DNA from: a bacterium
GTDB taxonomy: Bacteria > Vulcanimicrobiota > JABDET01
Direction: 5' to 3'
Assembly: GCA_021817145.1 (NCBI GenBank)
Contig: JAKAVV010000008.1
Location: 1 to 64,000 of the forward strand
DNA length: 64,000 nt
The notes beneath the pieces were generated by a model. It saw only the letters and a program-made list of their open reading frames with translations. It did no database searches and had not been told where the DNA came from. A program made the position numbers and the translations under genes. Positions 45,438 through 54,239 of the stretch are shown in pieces. The stretch's first letter is position 1, and the number at the start of each line of letters is the position of its first letter.

Positions 45438-45565
45438 AACCTAGCCAAACTTTTCTCTATCCCCTTTTTTAGCCATCTCTAACCTAATGATACTAAATTA
45501 AGAGCGCCTCTATCTTAAATATTACCTTTACCTTCCCCTCTTGTGGATAAACCTATTGACAAATA

Positions 45566-45574
45566 TGTTATAAT
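45566..45574 (+). promoter_or_regulatory. Extended -10 promoter of the mraZ cluster
   Basis: TGTTATAAT carries a perfect TATAAT (45569-45574) with the extended TGn element. No good -35 stands at 16-18 bp; the TTGACA at 45556 is only 7 bp away and cannot pair with it. Transcription would start near 45581, at the operator repeats. Confidence 0.6.
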
Positions 45575-45580
45575 ATAAAA

Positions 45581-45605
45581 GGGAGGGTTGTGGAGTAAAG
45601 TGGAG
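45581..45605 (+). promoter_or_regulatory. Predicted MraZ operator, three 10-bp-spaced repeats
   Basis: GGGAG, TGGAG and TGGAG start at 45581, 45591 and 45601, exactly one helical turn apart, just downstream of the -10 and before mraZ. MraZ of E. coli binds TGGGN boxes separated by 5 bp at the same place. The box sequence differs (GGGAG/TGGAG), but architecture and location match. Confidence 0.65.
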
Positions 45606-45619
45606 TATAAGAGAGCGCA

Positions 45620-46090
45620 ATGGAACAAAAACTTAAATTTGTTGGGGAATTTGACCATACCCTTGATCCTAAGGGAAGAATCATTATTCCCGCTAAGTAT
45701 AGGGAACCCCTTGGAACAAAAGTTTATCTTGTCAAAAGCTGGGAAAAAGAATGCGTTTATCTTCTGCCTCAAGAGGAATGGGAACGGATCATGAGAGATT
45801 ACCTTGAGAATATCAGCCCCTTTGATGAAGAAGGACAGGAATTCCGAAGATCTCTTGCCTCAGATGTAGAGGATTCTGAGATGGACCGCCAGGGAAGAGT
45901 TTTTATCCCTCAAAAATTGAGGGCACATGCGGGAATAGACAGCGCGGTTACCATTATTGGCGTTCTGAACAGACTGGAACTGTGGGATACTGAAAAATGG
46001 AGAAAACAAAAAGAAAGCAAGCCCTTTAGACAATTGGCTAGACAGGTTGAGAACCGTTTTAATCGTGCATATACCAGCACTTCTGGATAA
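45620..46090 (+). CDS. mraZ: Transcriptional regulator MraZ
   Basis: AbrB-fold DNA-binding protein that autoregulates the division/cell-wall cluster. It has 156 residues with two MraZ repeats: LDPKGRIIIPAKYRE (about 14-28) and MDRQGRVFIPQKLRA (about 90-104). It heads the dcw cluster, and its 3' end overlaps rsmH. Confidence 0.96.
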   Translation: MEQKLKFVGEFDHTLDPKGRIIIPAKYREPLGTKVYLVKSWEKECVYLLPQEEWERIMRDYLENISPFDEEGQEFRRSLASDVEDSEMDRQGRVFIPQKLRAHAGIDSAVTIIGVLNRLELWDTEKWRKQKESKPFRQLARQVENRFNRAYTSTSG

Positions 46091-46943
46091 GGTGGTGGAA
46101 TTTTTGGAACCAATAGAGGGAAAACGGATTTTAGATGCGACCGTAGGAACTGGCGGTCATTCTGAGGCTTTCTTAAAAAGACTTGGAAGCGGAGCTTTGG
46201 TTGCCCTGGATCAGGACAGTCAGGCATTAGAAATAGCCCGAACCAGATTAAACGGTCCAGGTCGTCAAGTTTCATTTATCCATTCAAACTTTTCAAACAT
46301 GAAGCAAGCTGCTGAAAATTTAGGTTTTTATAAATTTGATGGAATTTTGATGGATTTGGGAGTTTCTAAGCTGCAGTTAACTGAGCCTGACAGAGGATTC
46401 AGTTTTAATCGAAATGAGGAATTGGATATGAGAATGGATAAGCGGCAGCATCTGACCGCAAAAGGTATTGTTAACAAATATAAAGAGGATTCACTCAGGG
46501 GCCTTTTGCAGGAGTACGGGGAAGAACCTTTTGCCAGAAGAATCGCTGCCGCTATCATCCATTACCGCCAAAAAAAAAGAATTGAAACAACTTTGGAATT
46601 AGCGGAGATTGTGAAAAAGGCTGTGCCTCGAAAAGCCTGGCCCAAACGGATCCAGCCCGAAACCAGAACTTTCCAGGCAATTCGCATTGCTGTTAACAAT
46701 GAACTTGAAAATCTGAAACAGGGACTTGCTCAAGCTGTTGATCTATTAGACACAGGTGGAAAGCTCCTGGTTATCAGTTACCATTCGCTTGAAGACAGAA
46801 TTGTAAAACGATATTTCAAAAGCTGCTCGCAAAATTCGTTTAAAATCCTTACAAAAAAACCGATTGCGCCTGAAAAAGAAGAGATTTTTAACAATCCTCA
46901 ATCTCGATCCGCTAAGCTTCGCGTCCTGGAGCGCGCATCATGA
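46065..46943 (+). CDS. rsmH: 16S rRNA (cytosine(1402)-N4)-methyltransferase
   Basis: SAM-dependent methyltransferase, about 292 residues. HIPALLDKVVEFLEP is the standard family start, DATVGTGGHSEAFL the SAM-binding loop, GILMDLGVSKLQL and RGFSFNRNEELDMRMD follow, and VISYHSLEDRIVKRYF is near the C-terminus. I choose GTG 46065 because it gives the usual N-terminus; TTG 46047 is the alternative. Either start lies inside mraZ, so expression is coupled. The end overlaps ftsL by 4 bp. Confidence 0.94.
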   Translation: MHIPALLDKVVEFLEPIEGKRILDATVGTGGHSEAFLKRLGSGALVALDQDSQALEIARTRLNGPGRQVSFIHSNFSNMKQAAENLGFYKFDGILMDLGVSKLQLTEPDRGFSFNRNEELDMRMDKRQHLTAKGIVNKYKEDSLRGLLQEYGEEPFARRIAAAIIHYRQKKRIETTLELAEIVKKAVPRKAWPKRIQPETRTFQAIRIAVNNELENLKQGLAQAVDLLDTGGKLLVISYHSLEDRIVKRYFKSCSQNSFKILTKKPIAPEKEEIFNNPQSRSAKLRVLERAS

Positions 46944-47338
46944 AAGAATCGCTTGCTCGAAAACTCTATTACGAAGAATCGCCTGCGCCTCGCCCACTTC
47001 TTAAAAAGAAAAAAGGATGGCCCTACGTCGCTCGAGTTCTGGGAATTTATATTGCCTTAATCACAAGCATTGTTTTAATCTATTTGAGCTTCTGCTCCCA
47101 AGTTGTAGAAGAGCAATATGCTCTGGACAACTGTCAAAATCAGTTGTCAATCTTTGAAAATCGCCACCTTTCTCTTGAGATACAGGTTAAGAAACTTAGT
47201 TCTCTTAAAAGGATTGGGCGAATTGCGGAAGATAAATTTAAAATGGCTTTCCCTAAAAAAAGAATGTATATTGAAAAAGTTAATGGATCTCATCATTATA
47301 AAATATGGGGGCTAAAAGAAAAAATTGCTATGCAGTAA
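46940..47338 (+). CDS. ftsL: Cell division protein FtsL-like
   Basis: A 132-residue bitopic protein with a Lys-rich cytoplasmic N-terminus, TM at about 30-53 (VARVLGIYIALITSIVLIYLSF) and a periplasmic coiled coil (LDNCQNQLSIFENRHLSLEIQ). Sequence is weakly conserved in the family, but position between rsmH and ftsI and topology identify it. It should bridge FtsQ/B and FtsI at the septum. Confidence 0.85.
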   Translation: MKESLARKLYYEESPAPRPLLKKKKGWPYVARVLGIYIALITSIVLIYLSFCSQVVEEQYALDNCQNQLSIFENRHLSLEIQVKKLSSLKRIGRIAEDKFKMAFPKKRMYIEKVNGSHHYKIWGLKEKIAMQ

Positions 47339-47367
47339 GTGTTTTTGCCATCACCTCCCCTTGGTTT

Positions 47368-47401
47368 CTCCCTATGGCTTTTATTTAGGGAGTTCTTTTT
47401 T
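47368..47401 (+). terminator. Hairpin with T-run between ftsL and ftsI
   Basis: CTCCCTA (47368-47374) pairs perfectly with TAGGGAG (47386-47392) across an 11-nt loop and is followed by TTCTTTTTTT. It has the form of a weak intrinsic terminator, 12 bp before the ftsI start, and may attenuate downstream transcription. Confidence 0.6.
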
Positions 47402-47412
47402 AGGAGATCTTT

Positions 47413-49161
47413 TTGATACAAGAAAAATTTGAAAAAAAACTGAAAGGGAAAAAGATCACAAAGAGAATCTTATTGGTCTTTTATTTTATTTTTTGGAGTT
47501 CAGCCCTTTTGTCTTTTCGTCTATTTCAACTCCAGGTATTTGAGGGAGGAAAATTTAAAAGGCTGGCGCGTGATGAACATGTCGAGAAGATTAAAATTCA
47601 TGCGTTAAGAGGGAAAATTTTCGATCGATATGGGAAACTACTGGCGCTCAGCGTTCCAGGGTATTCAGTTGCGGCCTATCCTTCAAAGATCAAGCATGTC
47701 TTGAAAACAGCCAACCTTCTTGCTGCCGCCTTAAATATTCCTGTTAATCTCATACTTTCCCGACTTCGAACATCTTCTGGATTTGTTTGGATTAGAAGAA
47801 AAATTTATCCCGCAAAAGTTGACCTTGTGAAAAAATTAATGCTTCCTGGAATTGAAGTAATTCGAGATTCAACAGGGAAAAGAATTTATCCATTAGGAGA
47901 TTTAGCTTGCAGTGTTCTTGGTTTTACGGGAATTGATGATCAGGGGCTGGATGGAGTTGAAATGTTTTACAACAATATTCTAGAAGGGAAAGGGGGCTAT
48001 ATTGAGGCTGAAACAGATGAATTAGGGAGAATCCTGCCTGATGGAAAAATGAAAATCGTTCCTCCTGTCCCAGGAGCCGATCTCATTCTAACCATCAGCA
48101 GTCGAATCCAGTATGAAGCCCAAGAAGCATTGAAAAAATGCGTCCTCTTCCATCATGCAAAAAATGGCACAATTATTGTTATGAACCCAAATAATGGGGA
48201 GATCCTTGCTCTTGCCAACTACCCTGAATATAACCCTAACCAATACTGGAAATATCCTCTTTCTTCCTTGAACAATCTCGCTATTTCCGATCTGTATGAG
48301 CCAGGATCAACAGGCAAGCTCTTCACTGCAGCAGCAGCGCTAAATTCGGGAAAAATAACCATGTCCGAGAAATTTCTAGCGCATCCTTATATTGATGTGG
48401 ATGGGTGGAGAATTCATAATGCCTCAGATGGGCTTGAGCCCTTGACTCCAATGCATACCATCAAAAAAATTATTCAGGATTCACTGAATGTTGGAGCAGC
48501 TTCAATTGCGCTAAAAATCGGCAAAAAAACATTTTACCACATGCTGGACAAATTCGGGCTCAACCAATTAACTGGGATTGATCTCCCAGGAGAAGCTTAC
48601 TGCTTAATACGCAATTATAAAACAGTGCGTAAAATCGATCTCGCAACCATGGCTTATGGGCAGGGAATTGCGATCACACCAATTCAATTGGCAAGAGCAT
48701 ACAGTATTGTTGCCAATGGAGGATACTTAATCCATCCCCACGTTTTAAAAGAAGCTGTTTTCCCCAATGGAACCATTTTTAAAACCCCTGATAAAAAAGG
48801 ACCCAGAATTCTGAATAAAAAAACGGATAAAGATCTAAAATATCTATTTTCCTTAGTAATAAAAAAAGGAACAGGAACAATGGCGCAGATGAAATATTAC
48901 TCTGCTGCTGGGAAAACAGGGACCGGTTCAATCGCAAAAAATGGAGTTTATCTGCATGGTAAATATACCGCTTCTTTTATTGGATTTGTTCCTGTTAAAC
49001 ATCCTAAAATTGTGATCCTTGTAAAAATTACGGAACCGCGGTATCCTTACTGGGGAGGAACAGTGGCTGCTCCTGTTTGGAAAAGCCTTGTTGAGAAAAC
49101 ACTCTGGTATCTTGGGGTTCCGCCTACAAAAGGAGGAATTAAAATCAGCTTAAATAACTAA
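47413..49161 (+). CDS. ftsI: Peptidoglycan transpeptidase FtsI (PBP3)
   Basis: Septal class B PBP. It has 582 residues: one TM (about 18-40), dimerisation domain (ALRGKIFDRYGKLLALS near 63) and transpeptidase domain with Ser299 in the SxxK motif STGK (299-302), SLN at 357-359 and KTGTG near 501. Start is TTG 47413, six bases after AGGAG. No PASTA domain, so it is FtsI and not SpoVD. Confidence 0.95.
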   Translation: MIQEKFEKKLKGKKITKRILLVFYFIFWSSALLSFRLFQLQVFEGGKFKRLARDEHVEKIKIHALRGKIFDRYGKLLALSVPGYSVAAYPSKIKHVLKTANLLAAALNIPVNLILSRLRTSSGFVWIRRKIYPAKVDLVKKLMLPGIEVIRDSTGKRIYPLGDLACSVLGFTGIDDQGLDGVEMFYNNILEGKGGYIEAETDELGRILPDGKMKIVPPVPGADLILTISSRIQYEAQEALKKCVLFHHAKNGTIIVMNPNNGEILALANYPEYNPNQYWKYPLSSLNNLAISDLYEPGSTGKLFTAAAALNSGKITMSEKFLAHPYIDVDGWRIHNASDGLEPLTPMHTIKKIIQDSLNVGAASIALKIGKKTFYHMLDKFGLNQLTGIDLPGEAYCLIRNYKTVRKIDLATMAYGQGIAITPIQLARAYSIVANGGYLIHPHVLKEAVFPNGTIFKTPDKKGPRILNKKTDKDLKYLFSLVIKKGTGTMAQMKYYSAAGKTGTGSIAKNGVYLHGKYTASFIGFVPVKHPKIVILVKITEPRYPYWGGTVAAPVWKSLVEKTLWYLGVPPTKGGIKISLNN

Positions 49162-49213
49162 AATTAACTTCCAAAGAAAAGGAAGAAGCAGATTAACTTA
49201 GAAAAAGTGAGAG

Positions 49214-50677
49214 ATGAAACTTTTCTCACTGGTTCAAACCTTAAAAGAAAAAGAGATTTTATTTCCATCCAATCCTGAAATTTTAGACTTAACCTACGAT
49301 TCCCGTCAAATCAGACCTGGCTGCCTTTTTGCGGCGATTAAAGGAACAGCTGTAGATGGCCACCGCTTTTTAAAAGAGGCAGTTGAAAAAAAAGCGGCTG
49401 CTCTGTTAGTGGAAAGATCTCTTGAGAACTGTTCAACTCCACAAATTATTGTCCATAATACAAGAAAAGCTCTTGCTGAATGCGCTGATGTTTTTTATGG
49501 ACATCCAGCAGAAAAGCTTAAGCTCGTAGGAGTTACAGGAACCAATGGTAAAACCACAACCACCTATTTATGCGACAGTATTTTTTCTCAAGCTGGGTTT
49601 AAAACTGGAATTATTGGGACGATTCAATACAAAATAGGGGACAGAATCCAAAAGTGCAAAAACACAACCCCCGAATCTCTTGACCTATATCAAATGTTTG
49701 CTGAAATGGTTGAATCCGGAGTTGACGCCTGTTCTATGGAAGTCTCTTCTCATGCTTTAGATCAAGGCAGGGTCCATGGAATACTTTTTGATACTGTTGT
49801 TTTTACCAATTTAACCCAAGATCATCTGGATTATCATAAAACAATGGAGGCTTACTTTGAAGCAAAATCAAAACTCTTTACAGAGATTTTACCGAATAAG
49901 AACCCAAAGGCAGTGATCAACAGTGATGATCCTTATGGTCAAAGACTTCTTCAGAAAGTAAAAATCCCTTGCCTTACTTACGGCATCCATCAAGGTGAAG
50001 TGCGGGCAAAAGAGCTCTCCCTTGAATGGAAAGGGGTTTCTTTTACTGTCCTCTCGCCAATAGGAGAATTCAAAACGCATTTGGCGATATCGGGAAAATT
50101 TAATGTTTATAATGCTCTGGCAGCGATCTCAACAGGGATTGCTTTAAATATCCCCATAGAAACGATTCAAAAAGGGATTGAAGCAGCTGAACAAGTACGT
50201 GGGAGATTCGAACAGATTCATGAAGGACAAGACTTTTCAGTGATCGTGGATTATGCTCATACCCCTGATGGATTAGAGAATCTCTTAAAATCAGCAAAAG
50301 AATTGACTAAGGGGAACCTAATCGTTGTTTTTGGCTGCGGAGGGGATAGAGACCGAGGAAAAAGACCCCTGATGGGGAAAATTGCCGAAAATTATGGGGA
50401 CATTTTAGTCATTACATCAGACAATCCTAGAACAGAAGACCCTCTCTCAATTATACGGGAGATTGAAGCAGGAATAACACAAAAACATGAGGTTGAACCC
50501 GATCGAAAAAAAGCAATTGAATTAGCCCTTACTCTAGCAAAACCAGGAGATTGCGTAGTCATCGCAGGGAAAGGGCATGAAACTTACCAAATCTTTAAAG
50601 ATAAAACGATTCATTTTGATGACAGAGAAATCGTCAGAAACTTCTTTCAAAGCCATGCTGTCCCTCAGTCTTCTTGA
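49214..50677 (+). CDS. murE: UDP-MurNAc-L-Ala-D-Glu ligase (meso-DAP type)
   Basis: Adds the third residue to the peptidoglycan stem peptide. It has 487 residues with GVTGTNGKTTTTY at about 107-119, the uridine-binding part LTYDSRQIRPGCLFAA, the carbamylated-Lys region (HLDYHKTMEAYFEAK) and DNPR near 403, the signature of enzymes that use meso-diaminopimelate. The 3' end overlaps murF by 23 bp. Confidence 0.96.
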   Translation: MKLFSLVQTLKEKEILFPSNPEILDLTYDSRQIRPGCLFAAIKGTAVDGHRFLKEAVEKKAAALLVERSLENCSTPQIIVHNTRKALAECADVFYGHPAEKLKLVGVTGTNGKTTTTYLCDSIFSQAGFKTGIIGTIQYKIGDRIQKCKNTTPESLDLYQMFAEMVESGVDACSMEVSSHALDQGRVHGILFDTVVFTNLTQDHLDYHKTMEAYFEAKSKLFTEILPNKNPKAVINSDDPYGQRLLQKVKIPCLTYGIHQGEVRAKELSLEWKGVSFTVLSPIGEFKTHLAISGKFNVYNALAAISTGIALNIPIETIQKGIEAAEQVRGRFEQIHEGQDFSVIVDYAHTPDGLENLLKSAKELTKGNLIVVFGCGGDRDRGKRPLMGKIAENYGDILVITSDNPRTEDPLSIIREIEAGITQKHEVEPDRKKAIELALTLAKPGDCVVIAGKGHETYQIFKDKTIHFDDREIVRNFFQSHAVPQSS

Positions 50678-52094
50678 TATTAAAGAGGCGACTCAAGGAG
50701 CTTTTTTTCGACAGGATCCATGCCAAAACGAAAAAAAAATTGCCCGAATTGTGATTGACTCAAGAGAAACTTTACCAGGAGATCTTTTTGCCGCTTTACC
50801 TGGCGCGCGAACAGATGGGCACCTTTTTGTTAAATCCGCTCTTGAAAAAGGAGCTGTCGGCTGTCTTGTCAGCAAACCTGTCAGCGATGTTCCACAAGAA
50901 AAATTAATTATTGTGCCAGACTGCCAGAAAGCATTAATGGATTTGGGGAGATGGTTTCGGAAGAAGATTCCTATTCCAGTGATTGGGATTACAGGTTCCA
51001 GCGGGAAAAGCACAGCAAAAGAAATGACAGCTTTACTGTTAAACCTTGAATTTCCAGTTTTAAAATCACCCGGAAGTTACAATAATGAATTAGGTGTTCC
51101 TTTAACCCTTTTATCGTGGGAGAAAAACATGAAAGCCATTGTTCTGGAAATGGCAATGAGGGGAAAAGGGCAGATCGCTGAATTATGCGAGATCTCTTCT
51201 CCAGCAGCAGGAATGATCACTTCTATTGGTGATGCTCATATTGGGCTTCTCGGATCGAAAAAAAACATAGCAGACGCAAAAGGGGAGCTTTTAGAAGCTC
51301 TACCCATGAATGGATTGGCATTTCTCCCTTATGAAGATGAATGGACTGATTACTTAAAACAGAAATGCAGATGCGAAGTTCGAACTTTTGGGATCTCTAA
51401 AAACGCTTGGCTCCATCTAGATTCTTTTGAAGAAACCTGGGAAGGGACAAAAGGGAGTTTTGTTTCCCCTTTGGGAAAAACAGATTTTTTTCTTCCAGTC
51501 CTTGGAAAACATAATCTAATCAATTTTCTTGGAGCAGCCTCCACAGCATTAAGTTTTGGGGTTCCAATTAAAAAAATCCCTTTAGGCGCTCTTCAGTTCA
51601 GACCACTCCATGGAAGATTTGAAGTTCATAAAACGAAATCAGGGATGATCGTTGTAGATGACTCGTATAATGCTAATTCTTCTTCTTTATCAGCAGGGCT
51701 TGAAACAATATCAAAACTGCCGAGTGAAGGAAGAAAAATTCTTGTGTTAGGAGATATGCTTGAACTGGGCGAATTTGGGGAAAAGGCGCATAAAGAAGCA
51801 GGGGAAAAACTTCTTGCCTATAGGTTTAACGCTCTTTTTGCTCTTGGCGAACTTTCAGAGAAAACGGCTGCAGAGGCGAAAAAGCAAGGGATTGGAGCAG
51901 CCTTTCATTTTCGCAGTCATGAAGAACTGATTCAGAAGCTGGCTCGATTTGCGCAAAAAGGGGATGTCATTCTGATAAAAGGTTCCAGGAAAATGGAAAT
52001 GGAAAAGGTTCTGCCATTTCTCACATCTGAAGATAATTTGGACCGCCACCTCCTTCTGGAGGAACCCATTCAATCACATGATAAGGATCCATGA
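50655..52094 (+). CDS. murF: UDP-MurNAc-tripeptide-D-Ala-D-Ala ligase
   Basis: Adds D-Ala-D-Ala to the stem peptide. 479 residues from ATG 50655 (MLSLSLLDIKEATQG); an upstream start at 50577 would lie deep in murE. P-loop GITGSSGKSTAKE is at about 110-122, PGSYNNELGVPLTLL follows, and VVDDSYNANSSSL and LVLGDMLELGE lie in the C-terminal domain. The last ~25 codons run into the convergent ETF-QO gene (74-bp overlap), adding a tail after the usual GSRxMxMEKV end. The genes that usually follow (mraY, murD, ftsW, murG) are absent. Confidence 0.95.
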   Translation: MLSLSLLDIKEATQGAFFRQDPCQNEKKIARIVIDSRETLPGDLFAALPGARTDGHLFVKSALEKGAVGCLVSKPVSDVPQEKLIIVPDCQKALMDLGRWFRKKIPIPVIGITGSSGKSTAKEMTALLLNLEFPVLKSPGSYNNELGVPLTLLSWEKNMKAIVLEMAMRGKGQIAELCEISSPAAGMITSIGDAHIGLLGSKKNIADAKGELLEALPMNGLAFLPYEDEWTDYLKQKCRCEVRTFGISKNAWLHLDSFEETWEGTKGSFVSPLGKTDFFLPVLGKHNLINFLGAASTALSFGVPIKKIPLGALQFRPLHGRFEVHKTKSGMIVVDDSYNANSSSLSAGLETISKLPSEGRKILVLGDMLELGEFGEKAHKEAGEKLLAYRFNALFALGELSEKTAAEAKKQGIGAAFHFRSHEELIQKLARFAQKGDVILIKGSRKMEMEKVLPFLTSEDNLDRHLLLEEPIQSHDKDP

Positions 52095-53706
52095 TATCGC
52101 ATGTTTTGCAGTGAACGCAGTTGGCAGCATTGATCCTTAACTCCAATTTTTCCGTTTTCTCATTTTGAACCATTTCATAAACTTGGGCAGGGCAAAAGAA
52201 CTGACAGGGGTTCCCATACTCTTCAACGCATCGGGTTGAACAAATATCATAGTCTCCAAAGCGATAGTGGTCAACCTTTAAATGGACAGGTTGATTTTCT
52301 TCATGTTTTGTCCCTGAATAATAAACATCTGTCAACTTTTTGAAGGTCAGTTTTTCGTCAAACTTTTTTTCGGGTAGAGGAGGTTTTGCGCCGTAATATT
52401 GGGCAGTGGTTCGCATCTCTTCCCTATCCTCAACCCCTCTTCCTTTTGTCCACCACCATCCACCTAATGCGGTTTGAATCCCGAACTTAATTAATCCCAT
52501 CTTAAAACTTCCATTAAAAGCAGTCTTAAAATATCTAATTTTACGCAAATCCTTCCCGATGTAACTCTCGTAAACTTTTTTCTCATATTCCGCTAACACT
52601 TCAGAGGAAAAATCTTTTCTTTTCAGTCCATCAAAAATCGTTTCTGCAGCTAAAATTCCTGATTTTACTGCATAATGAACCCCTTTTAATTTCGGGACAT
52701 TGACAAAACCCGCTGAATCTCCAGTTATCAATCCTCCTGGAAAACTTAATTTGGGAATAGAAAAATATCCTCCCTCTGGAATTGTTTTTGCTCCGTATTT
52801 AAGAAGAGAACCTCCCTCTAAAATTTTCTTTACAAAAGGATGCTCTTTATATTTTTGAAAAACATACTGGGTGTCAAAATAAGGGTCCTTTGGGTTACAA
52901 GCCACAACCAGTCCAATCGAAACCTGATTGTTTTTCAATCCATAAATGAACCCGCCGCCAGTCGCTTCATCTTTTAATGGGTATCCCATGGTATGATAAA
53001 CAGCCCCTTCTTTTATTCTGCCAGAAGGAACTTCCCATAGTTCTTTCACACTGGTCGCAAAAAGCTGTGGAAACTTTCCTTTCTGCAAATCAAAGGTTTG
53101 GATCGCTTTTCGAGTTAAAGTTCCAAGTGATCCTTCTCCAAACACCGTTACTTTTGCGTGAATCTCTATTCCAGGTTCATAATTGGGTTTTCTGTTCCCC
53201 TCTCGATCAAGTCCTTTGTCTCCAGTTACAACCCCTGCGACTTGTTTGTTGTTAAAGATCAAATCCCATCCAGCTGTTTCAGGAAAGATCATTCCTCCTT
53301 TTTCTTCCACTAATTTCCCCAACCACTGAACCACTTTCCCTAATTTACAAATATAATTCCCATCATTTCTCATAGAAGGAGGGATAAAGGGGAAAGCCAT
53401 CTCCTTTTTCTCGGTTAAGAAAAGAACTTGATCGGATAAAACAAGGGATTCATAAGGGAACCCTTTTTCTAAAAAATCAGGGAGCATTTCTTTTAATGCG
53501 ACTGGATTGACTAAAGCGCCGGATAATGTATGAGCCCCTAGTGATGCCCCTTTTTCAATGACAGCAATTTGCAGATCTTGAATTTTTTCTTCAGAGGTTT
53601 GATTCTGTTTTTCAACAAGATTCAAGAGATGGTAAGCTCCACTTAAAGAAGCCATACCAGCTCCGACAAACAAGACGTCCACTTCCATTTTTTCTCTATC
53701 AGGCAT
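52021..53706 (-). CDS. Electron transfer flavoprotein-quinone oxidoreductase
   Basis: Passes electrons from ETF to the quinone pool at the inner membrane. It has 561 residues: N-terminal FAD motif VGAGMASLSGAYHL (about 14-27), SGALVNPVALKEMLP, GLITGDSAGFVNVPKLKGVH, and a C-terminal ferredoxin-like domain with Cys residues in CVEEYGNPCQFFCPAQVYE and CVHCKTC for a [4Fe-4S] cluster. PYHVIEWVPPEGGGGPNYLQM is the classic ETF-QO end, so the overlap with murF uses a conserved part of this gene. No etfAB lies in the window. Confidence 0.94.
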   Translation of the reverse strand: MPDREKMEVDVLFVGAGMASLSGAYHLLNLVEKQNQTSEEKIQDLQIAVIEKGASLGAHTLSGALVNPVALKEMLPDFLEKGFPYESLVLSDQVLFLTEKKEMAFPFIPPSMRNDGNYICKLGKVVQWLGKLVEEKGGMIFPETAGWDLIFNNKQVAGVVTGDKGLDREGNRKPNYEPGIEIHAKVTVFGEGSLGTLTRKAIQTFDLQKGKFPQLFATSVKELWEVPSGRIKEGAVYHTMGYPLKDEATGGGFIYGLKNNQVSIGLVVACNPKDPYFDTQYVFQKYKEHPFVKKILEGGSLLKYGAKTIPEGGYFSIPKLSFPGGLITGDSAGFVNVPKLKGVHYAVKSGILAAETIFDGLKRKDFSSEVLAEYEKKVYESYIGKDLRKIRYFKTAFNGSFKMGLIKFGIQTALGGWWWTKGRGVEDREEMRTTAQYYGAKPPLPEKKFDEKLTFKKLTDVYYSGTKHEENQPVHLKVDHYRFGDYDICSTRCVEEYGNPCQFFCPAQVYEMVQNEKTEKLELRINAANCVHCKTCDIMDPYHVIEWVPPEGGGGPNYLQM

Positions 53707-53927
53707 ACTGATTCACTTCTCGTTGGAGAAGCCTCTACCCTTTTTATCTAAACGCCTGGTTTTATCTATTGAGGCAGGCTTTTACTTTCATATTCATGGC
53801 ATTGGCAATATAAATTTTCTGTGTCGTATCATTGACATTGAGAATGTTTCCACTTTTTACCCAAAAGCTTTTATGCAGCCGTATAAAACAAATTGTAGGA
53901 AATTTACAAAATGTAAGATATAAACAA
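53707..53927. other. Intergenic stretch before the toxin-antitoxin promoter
   Basis: No gene supported. AT-rich, between the divergent ETF-QO and antitoxin genes. It contains TTTACAAAATGTAA near 53903, a shorter imperfect palindrome that may be a second operator half. Confidence 0.45.
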
Positions 53928-53956
53928 TTGACTTACATATTGCAATATGTTATACT
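53928..53956 (+). promoter_or_regulatory. Promoter with palindromic operator for the vapBC-type pair
   Basis: TTGACT (53928-53933) and TATACT (53951-53956) are 17 bp apart. The spacer holds the perfect 16-bp palindrome ACATATTGCAATATGT (53935-53950). A dimeric AbrB-type antitoxin bound there would block polymerase, which fits autorepression. Confidence 0.82.
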
Positions 53957-53999
53957 ATTAGCTAGAGGATTACGATTAAAGCACAGGAGGTTTCTGAAT

Positions 54000-54239
54000 A
54001 TGCTGACTACAGCAACAACGAAAGGGCAAGTGGTTATCCCCTCAAAAATCCGACATCAGTTGGGAATTAAAGAAGGCACAAAAATTAAAATTGAAGTGGA
54101 TGAAAAAAATCATGCTCTTATCTTAATGCCAATTACCAGAGAATACATCAGGAGTTTGCGAGGAAAATTCAGAAAATTAAATTTACTCGAAGAACTGACT
54201 TCTGAAAGGAAACGGGAAAAAGAAAAAAATGGCTTTTAA
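54000..54239 (+). CDS. AbrB/MazE-type antitoxin
   Basis: 79 residues with an AbrB-type swapped-hairpin domain: MLTTATTKGQVVIPSKIRHQLGIKEGTKI (1-29) and a charged C-terminus (FRKLNLLEELTSERKREKE) that should wrap the toxin. AGGAGG stands before ATG 54000. It overlaps the PIN toxin gene by 11 bp. The promoter palindrome upstream is its likely operator. Confidence 0.9.
   Translation: MLTTATTKGQVVIPSKIRHQLGIKEGTKIKIEVDEKNHALILMPITREYIRSLRGKFRKLNLLEELTSERKREKEKNGF

Noticed and set aside
45556-45561. TTGACA as -35 of the mraZ promoter
   Set aside because: It is only 7 bp from TATAAT, far from the 16-18 bp needed. The extended -10 explains the promoter better.
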